Source: Thiosulfatihalobacter marinus
Lineage (GTDB): Bacteria; Pseudomonadota; Alphaproteobacteria; Rhodobacterales; Rhodobacteraceae
NCBI RefSeq assembly: GCF_016019955.1
Contig: NZ_JAECRZ010000005.1
Span: forward strand, 124,001 to 188,000
Reading direction: 5' to 3'
Length of the DNA: 64,000 bases
Shown here: positions 59,318 to 64,000 of the stretch, one piece after another
Layout of the letters: each line of letters starts with the position of its first letter
Numbering within the stretch: position 1 is the first letter of the stretch
Notes under the pieces: model-generated
Databases searched by the model: none
Told to the model about the DNA's origin: nothing
What the model saw: only the letters and a program-made list of their open reading frames with translations
Program-made: the position numbers and the translations under genes

Positions 59318-60673
59318 TCAGATCGCCGAGCTGTGCCCCGCCTTGTCCAGATCATAGGCATCCAGCGCGCGCGCGACCATGCGGGTCAGCGGGCGTGCTC
59401 TTGGTGGAATGAACAGCCCGTCCGGCGTGAGCGTCAGCATGTCGGGGAACTGGGCCATGACATCGGCATACAGGGTGTTCAGCCGGTCGGGCGTGATGGC
59501 AAACCGGTCGAGAATTTCGGCCGAATCGATGCGGAAATCGCACATCAGAGCCTCAATCAGGCGGCCCCGCAGCTTGTCTTCGTCCGAGAACAAATGCCCG
59601 CGCGACGTAGAGAACTGACCGTCGCGGATCTTGCCCGTATGGGCCGAAGTGGCCGGAGCGTTCTGGGCATAGCCCTGCGGGAAGCGGGCAATCGACGATG
59701 CGCCAACGCCGATCAGCACGTCGGCGGTATCGTCGGTATAGCCCTGAAAGTTGCGCCGCAGCGTGCCGTTTTCCAGCGCCACGGACAGGCCGTCTTCTCT
59801 GGTGGCGAAATGGTCGATGCCGATCTCGACGTAATTGTCCCACATGAACAGTTTGCGCGCGGTTTCGAACAGCGCGAGCCGTTCCTGCGGCGTGGGCAGG
59901 GCATCGGACGGGATCATCTGCTGGCGCTTGGCCATCCAGGGGACATGGGCATAGCCATACAGCGCCACGCGATCGGGCGAGAGCGAGAGCAGCTTTTGCA
60001 CGCTTTCGGTGATTCGGGCCTGGCTCTGGTGCGGCAGGCCGAACAGGATGTCGGCGTTCAGCGATTTGACACCATGGGCGCGGATCGCCTCGACCGCGTC
60101 GCGGGTAATGTCATAGCCCTGGATGCGGCCGATGGTTTTCTGGATCTCGTCGTCGAAATCCTGCACCCCGATCGAGGCCCGGTTCATGCCCGATTTCGCG
60201 AGCACGGCAAGGCGCGCGTCGTCGATCTCGTTGGGGTCGATCTCGACCGAAAACTCGCCACCCTCGGCCATGGGGGCGACATCGAAAATGGCGCCGGCCA
60301 GGTCTTCCATCATGCCCGGTTCCAGCAGCGTCGGCGTGCCGCCGCCCCAGTGCAGGCGGGACAATGTGACACCCTGCGGCAGCGTTTGGCCGAGCAGGGC
60401 CAGCTCGGTCTTGAGGGTTTCCAGATAGGCCGCCACCGGCGAGGCGCTGGCGGTGCCTTGCGTGCGGCAGGCGCAGAACCAGCACAGGCGCCGGCAGAAG
60501 GGCACGTGGACATAAAGCGAGACCTGCGACCCGGCGGGGATCGCGCGGATCCAGGAGGCGTAGATATCGGGCGTCACGTCATTGTTGAAATGAGGCGCGG
60601 TGGGGTAGCTGGTGTAGCGCGGCACTTTGGCGTCGAACAGACCCAGCTTTGCCAATTGAGTTTTCGTTTCCAT
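59318..60673 (-). CDS. hemN: Oxygen-independent coproporphyrinogen III oxidase
   Basis: A 451-residue radical SAM enzyme that makes protoporphyrinogen IX from coproporphyrinogen III without oxygen. The cluster motif is Cys60, Cys64, Cys67 (CRRLCWFC), in VPFCRRLCWFCACRT, and the GGGTPTLL and SVEIDPNEI segments follow. It is divergent from fnrL with an FNR box between, so it is expected to be induced at low oxygen. Confidence 0.96.
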   Translation of the reverse strand: METKTQLAKLGLFDAKVPRYTSYPTAPHFNNDVTPDIYASWIRAIPAGSQVSLYVHVPFCRRLCWFCACRTQGTASASPVAAYLETLKTELALLGQTLPQGVTLSRLHWGGGTPTLLEPGMMEDLAGAIFDVAPMAEGGEFSVEIDPNEIDDARLAVLAKSGMNRASIGVQDFDDEIQKTIGRIQGYDITRDAVEAIRAHGVKSLNADILFGLPHQSQARITESVQKLLSLSPDRVALYGYAHVPWMAKRQQMIPSDALPTPQERLALFETARKLFMWDNYVEIGIDHFATREDGLSVALENGTLRRNFQGYTDDTADVLIGVGASSIARFPQGYAQNAPATSAHTGKIRDGQFSTSRGHLFSDEDKLRGRLIEALMCDFRIDSAEILDRFAITPDRLNTLYADVMAQFPDMLTLTPDGLFIPPRARPLTRMVARALDAYDLDKAGHSSAI

Positions 60674-60709
60674 GAGACTAGGCTTAGCCGCAACATGTCA
60701 GGGGCCTCC

Positions 60710-60723
60710 TTGACCCAGATCAA
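60710..60723. promoter_or_regulatory. FNR box between hemN and fnrL
   Basis: TTGACCCAGATCAA, a near-perfect FNR/FnrL site (TTGAN6TCAA). It lies 8 bases before the fnrL ATG and 36 bases before hemN, so it could activate hemN and repress fnrL. Confidence 0.85.
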
Positions 60724-60731
60724 GCGCGAAT

Positions 60732-61484
60732 ATGAACAAAGTTACAGACGACCTTCACCATGCCTCGCAGGATTGCGGGAGCTGCCCGATCCGGCACCGG
60801 GCGGTTTGCGCCCGTTGCGACTCTGACGAGTTGGAGCGGCTGGAAGAGATCAAGTATTATCGCAGCTTCGAAGCGGGGCAGACGGTGATCTGGTCGGGCG
60901 ACCGGATGGACTTCGTGGGCTCGGTGGTGTCGGGCATCGCCTCGCTGACCCAGACCATGGAAGACGGGCGCACACAGATGGTGGGCCTGTTGCTGCCCAG
61001 TGATTTCGTGGGCCGGCCCGGGCGGCTGTCGGCGGCCTATGACGTTGTGGCCACGACCGACCTGGTGATGTGCTGTTTCCGCAAGAAGCCGTTCGAGGCG
61101 ATGATGTTGGAGACCCCGCATATCGCGCAGCGCCTGCTGGAGATGACTCTGGACGAGCTGGACGCGGCGCGCGAATGGATGCTGGTGCTGGGCCGCAAGA
61201 CGGCGCGCGAGAAGATTGCGAGCCTGTTGTCGATCATTGCACGGCGGGATGCGTCGCTGAAGCTGAACGGGACACAGGGGCCGCTGGTGTTCGACCTGCC
61301 GCTGACCCGCGAGGCGATGGCGGATTATCTGGGGCTGACGCTTGAAACGGTAAGCCGGCAGATGTCGGCGCTGAAACGGGACGGGGTGATCCGGCTGGAA
61401 GGCAAGCGCCATGTCACGATCCCCGATTTCACCCGGTTGATGACCGAGGCCGGGGACGACAATGACGGCGGGATGATGGCCTAG
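60732..61484 (+). CDS. fnrL: Oxygen-responsive transcriptional regulator FnrL
   Basis: A 250-residue CRP/FNR regulator carrying a [4Fe-4S] sensor. The cluster ligands are probably Cys15, Cys18 and Cys26 (or Cys29) plus a Cys in the middle; DCGSCPIRHRAVCARC is the N-terminal motif. The cNMP-like barrel follows and the HTH reads LTREAMADYLGLTLETVSRQ. It activates low-oxygen genes including hemN and ccoNOQP; both lie beside it with FNR boxes. Oxygen destroys the cluster. Confidence 0.95.
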   Translation: MNKVTDDLHHASQDCGSCPIRHRAVCARCDSDELERLEEIKYYRSFEAGQTVIWSGDRMDFVGSVVSGIASLTQTMEDGRTQMVGLLLPSDFVGRPGRLSAAYDVVATTDLVMCCFRKKPFEAMMLETPHIAQRLLEMTLDELDAAREWMLVLGRKTAREKIASLLSIIARRDASLKLNGTQGPLVFDLPLTREAMADYLGLTLETVSRQMSALKRDGVIRLEGKRHVTIPDFTRLMTEAGDDNDGGMMA

Positions 61485-61528
61485 CGCCGAATCGCGGTTA
61501 ACCTATTGAAACTTTGTCATATCGTGGA

Positions 61529-61561
61529 TCGGCAAACCGTCGGTATCGCGTTGGTATTGCG
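61529..61561. repeat. 11-bp tandem repeat, locus 3
   Basis: A decayed unit TCGGCAAACCG (61529-61539) then TCGGTATCGCG (61540-61550) and TTGGTATTGCG (61551-61561), between fnrL and usp. A GGTTAAC occurs just upstream at 61496-61502. Confidence 0.82.
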
Positions 61562-61629
61562 GCGGCGGAGATCGCCTGAATCCGGCGTTTAACACATCGC
61601 GCGCGGGCCTGGCGATTTCGAAGCCGTCG

Positions 61630-61661
61630 GGCGCCAGGGCATTTTGAAACGCCCGGGCGCC
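61630..61661 (-). other. Stem-loop downstream of usp
   Basis: GGCGCCAGGGC (61630-61640) pairs with GCCCGGGCGCC (61651-61661), 10 of 11 positions, loop of 10. It starts 9 bases past the usp stop, without a U-run. Confidence 0.5.
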
Positions 61662-61669
61662 GTCAGATA

Positions 61670-62509
61670 TCAATGTGCGAGGAAGACCGGGATGTCGGCC
61701 TGTTCCAGCATGTTGCGGGTCGCGCCGCCCAGGATCGCCTCGCGGAAGCGCGAGTGGCCATAGGCGCCCATCACCACCATGTCACAGGACGTGTCGCGCG
61801 CATGGCGCATCAGCACATCCGAAATGCGCGGCAGGGTCTTGGAGAGCACGTCCACCTCGACCCGGACGCCGTGGCGCGACAGGTATTGCGACAACAGCCC
61901 GCCCGGATCAGAGCGGTTCGGGCCGTGCGTGGGCGGGTCGATCACCACCACGCGCACCAGATCGGCCTGTTGCAGGAAGGGCAGGGCCGCGCGCACCGCG
62001 ACCAGTGCCTCGGCGCTTTCGTTCCAGCCAACGGAGATCTGTTTGGGCGCGGTCAGCGGCGGGGCATTGTCGGGCACCATCAGCACCGGGGCCTGGCCCT
62101 CGAACAGCGCCGCCTCCAGCGTGGGTTCCAGTTCGGCGCCGCGATCCTCGCCATAGGGTTTGGGCAGGATCACCAGATCGGCGAACCGCGCATGGGCCGC
62201 CACATGGCGCCCCAGATCGGCAATCTGGGCGACGCCGCTATCCGTGGCCCAGCGAATGCCGGAAGCCTTGAGCAGGTCGCGCGCCGCCGATTCGACGGCC
62301 TCGGATTCCGCCTGTGCGAGGCTGAGTGTTTCCTGAAGAATCATCGCACTGGCACCCGCGTAATAATACCCGGCCTGGCTGCGATCGACGCCAAGGCAGA
62401 GCACGTCGTAATGGGCATCCTGCGCCCCGGCCAGCGCAATCCCCTGGGCAACCGGGCCGGCGGCCAGGCTGGGATCGGTCAGCACGGTCAGCAGAGATTT
62501 ATAGGCCAT
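61670..62509 (-). CDS. Universal stress protein (tandem Usp domains)
   Basis: A 279-residue protein with two UspA domains. The C-terminal half has the ATP-binding signature [20 protein letters not shown] (G-2x-G-9x-G(S/T) type) and [20 protein letters not shown]; the N-terminal half is degenerate, lacking that motif. Stress-response ATP-binding protein; in related genomes it stands between fnrL and ccoNOQP. It shares the promoter region of ccoN, whose FNR box may also affect it. Confidence 0.88.
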   Translation of the reverse strand: MAYKSLLTVLTDPSLAAGPVAQGIALAGAQDAHYDVLCLGVDRSQAGYYYAGASAMILQETLSLAQAESEAVESAARDLLKASGIRWATDSGVAQIADLGRHVAAHARFADLVILPKPYGEDRGAELEPTLEAALFEGQAPVLMVPDNAPPLTAPKQISVGWNESAEALVAVRAALPFLQQADLVRVVVIDPPTHGPNRSDPGGLLSQYLSRHGVRVEVDVLSKTLPRISDVLMRHARDTSCDMVVMGAYGHSRFREAILGGATRNMLEQADIPVFLAH

Positions 62510-62623
62510 CTGGGCACTCCCGTGTTTTCAAAAGGTATAGGTTACATGTAGCTTTGCCTGTGAGGGGCAGTCGCCCCCCGTCCGGTGTGATTTCGATAGG
62601 GGCGCATTTCGGATCGCGACGCT

Positions 62624-62637
62624 TTGATGCAGATCAA
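62624..62637. promoter_or_regulatory. FNR box upstream of ccoN
   Basis: TTGATGCAGATCAA, a perfect TTGAT-N4-ATCAA site, 93 bases before the ccoN ATG and 114 bases from the usp start. It should activate the cbb3 oxidase operon under low oxygen. A TATAAC box (62676-62681) lies downstream. Confidence 0.88.
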
Positions 62638-62730
62638 GGCACCTTTTTCGCTGCAACCGCAAAAAGCGGTCAGTCTATAACAGCCAGGGCACAGTCGAGT
62701 CGTGTCCGGCAAAGACGTAAGGGACGCAAA

Positions 62731-64000
62731 ATGGTTAATTACATCAAGCTGATCGCGCTTGGTCTCGTCACGCTGTTCGCGATGATGGGGATCAATTTCG
62801 CGCGTGACGTGGCCTATCAGTTCCATGCCATTATCGTGGCATTGGTTGCTGGTGGCCTGTTTATCTGGACTCTGCGGGGCATCGGCACAAAAGTGTCGCA
62901 CCCACAGGACGAATACATGGATGGCGTGATCCGCGCCGGCGTGATCGCCACCGCCCTGTGGGGTGTTGTCGGCTTTCTGGCCGGTGTTTTCATCGCCTTT
63001 CAGCTGGCATTTCCGGCTCTGAATTTCGAATGGGCTCAGGGCTATGCCAACTTTGGCCGCCTTCGCCCGCTGCATACGTCGGCGGTGATTTTCGCGTTTG
63101 GCGGCAACGCGCTTATCGCGTCGTCGTTCTATGTGGTGCAGCGCACCAGCGCGGCGCGCCTGTGGGGCGGCAATCTGGCGTGGTTCGTGTTCTGGGGCTA
63201 TCAGCTGTTCATCGTGCTGGCCGCGACCGGCTATCTGCTGGGCGGTACCCAGTCCAAGGAATACGCGGAGCCTGAATGGTACGTGGACCTGTGGCTGACA
63301 ATTGTTTGGGTGGCCTATCTGGCGGTCTTCCTGGGCACGGTTATCAAGCGCAAGGAACCCCACATTTATGTGGCGAACTGGTTCTACCTGGCCTTTATCG
63401 TGACCATTGCCATGCTGCATGTGGTCAACAACATGACCATTCCGGTCAGCATCTGGGGATCAAAATCGGTCATCGTCTGGGCCGGGGTCCAGGATGCGAT
63501 GATCCAGTGGTGGTACGGTCACAACGCCGTCGGCTTTTTCCTGACCGCGGGCTTTTTGGGGATGATGTACTACTTCATCCCGAAACAGGCCGAGCGTCCG
63601 GTTTTCTCGTACAAGCTGTCGATCATTCACTTCTGGGCGCTGATCTTTCTGTATATCTGGGCCGGTCCGCACCATTTGCACTATACCGCGCTGCCTGACT
63701 GGGCCTCGACGCTGGGCATGGTGTTCTCGGTGGTCCTGTGGATGCCGTCCTGGGGTGGCATGATCAACGGTCTGATGACGCTGAGTGGCGCCTGGGACAA
63801 GCTGCGCACCGACCCGGTGATCCGTATGATGGTGATCTCTGTCGGGTTTTACGGCATGTCGACCTTTGAAGGCCCGATGATGTCGATCCGCGCGGTGAAC
63901 TCGCTGTCGCACTACACTGACTGGACCATTGGCCACGTGCATTCCGGTGCGCTGGGCTGGAACGGCATGATCACCTTTGGTGTGCTGTATTTCCTGGTAC
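62731..64000 (+). CDS. ccoN: cbb3-type cytochrome c oxidase subunit I (partial)
   Basis: The first ~423 residues of CcoN, cut by the window end. This catalytic subunit holds the low- and high-spin hemes and CuB of a high-affinity proton-pumping oxidase. [20 protein letters not shown] starts the first helix; [20 protein letters not shown] has a low-spin heme His, [20 protein letters not shown] and [15 protein letters not shown] hold CuB-ligand histidines. About ten helices are visible. TAAGGGACGC precedes the ATG. Confidence 0.97.
   Translation, partial: MVNYIKLIALGLVTLFAMMGINFARDVAYQFHAIIVALVAGGLFIWTLRGIGTKVSHPQDEYMDGVIRAGVIATALWGVVGFLAGVFIAFQLAFPALNFEWAQGYANFGRLRPLHTSAVIFAFGGNALIASSFYVVQRTSAARLWGGNLAWFVFWGYQLFIVLAATGYLLGGTQSKEYAEPEWYVDLWLTIVWVAYLAVFLGTVIKRKEPHIYVANWFYLAFIVTIAMLHVVNNMTIPVSIWGSKSVIVWAGVQDAMIQWWYGHNAVGFFLTAGFLGMMYYFIPKQAERPVFSYKLSIIHFWALIFLYIWAGPHHLHYTALPDWASTLGMVFSVVLWMPSWGGMINGLMTLSGAWDKLRTDPVIRMMVISVGFYGMSTFEGPMMSIRAVNSLSHYTDWTIGHVHSGALGWNGMITFGVLYFLV

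Noticed and set aside
1-64000. CRISPR array, tRNA genes, insertion sequences or prophage
   Set aside because: No regularly spaced identical repeats of CRISPR length, no cloverleaf sequence in the intergenic gaps, and no transposase or integrase motifs. The 11-bp repeats have no spacers.

Overview
The window is high-GC, densely packed DNA from an alphaproteobacterium, most likely a Rhodobacteraceae (Roseobacter-group) chromosome. The pointers are a hemN-fnrL-usp-ccoN locus with FNR boxes, an F0 ATP synthase operon with separate b and b' subunits, a TrcR (DUF1013) regulator, a choline-dependent phosphatidylcholine synthase, and an L31 protein without zinc cysteines. I see no phage, transposase, CRISPR array or tRNA gene. 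One structural RNA (SRP RNA) is present. The last gene (ccoN) runs off the right end.

Layout. 1-3.5 kb: MFS transporter, then a class III adenylate cyclase with a TPR tail. 3.3-12.8 kb, mostly minus strand: an expanded version of the classical ffh-rpsP-rimM-trmD-rplS cluster ending in rpmE. Two GNAT acetyltransferases, a chorismate mutase, bluB and two tandem sulfotransferase-like genes sit between the ribosome and SRP genes, and a FAD oxidoreductase lies on the opposite strand between trmD and rplS. 13-18.3 kb: redox and regulatory genes (Old Yellow Enzyme, prolyl-tRNA editing protein, DoxX, azoreductase with divergent LysR, DMT exporter, ArsR). 18.3-20.7 kb: a cassette that looks less GC-rich by eye, with an outer-membrane barrel protein and an exported amidohydrolase split by a -1 frameshift at an A7 run. 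21.2-23.8 kb: atpI-B-E-F'-F. 23.9-33.5 kb: lipoprotein, RNase T2, trcR, recR-ybaB, dnaX, a tyrosine phosphatase, cytochrome c, prephenate dehydratase, an SRPBCC protein and nudC. 33.7-41.7 kb: a nucleotidase, SRP RNA and a yejABEF-type peptide ABC importer. 41.7-50.7 kb: truncated hemoglobin, ileS, ogt, pcs, and a compact yidC-MOSC-engB-dehydrogenase operon. 50.8-59.3 kb: EAL phosphodiesterase, ttcA, a periplasmic protein, yidD-truA, ycjX-ycjF, a VIT1-like transporter and a nuclease-family protein. 59.3-64 kb: the oxygen-response locus hemN, fnrL, usp, ccoN.

Themes. Translation and membrane targeting dominate: ffh with SRP RNA, yidC, yidD, ribosomal proteins, RimM, TrmD, TtcA, TruA and IleS. 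Energy metabolism and oxygen sensing form a second theme: F0, cytochrome c, cbb3 oxidase, FnrL and HemN.

Beyond the genes, three kinds of intergenic sequence recur: an 11-bp tandem repeat (consensus TYGGTATYGCG) at three separate sites, a GAGTATTT...GAAGGG element at four to six gene ends, and a composite GGGGGGCCAGCCCCCC / CCCCCCGGGATATTT module at two sites. With the frameshifted amidohydrolase and the remodelled ribosomal operon, these are the observations most worth following up.
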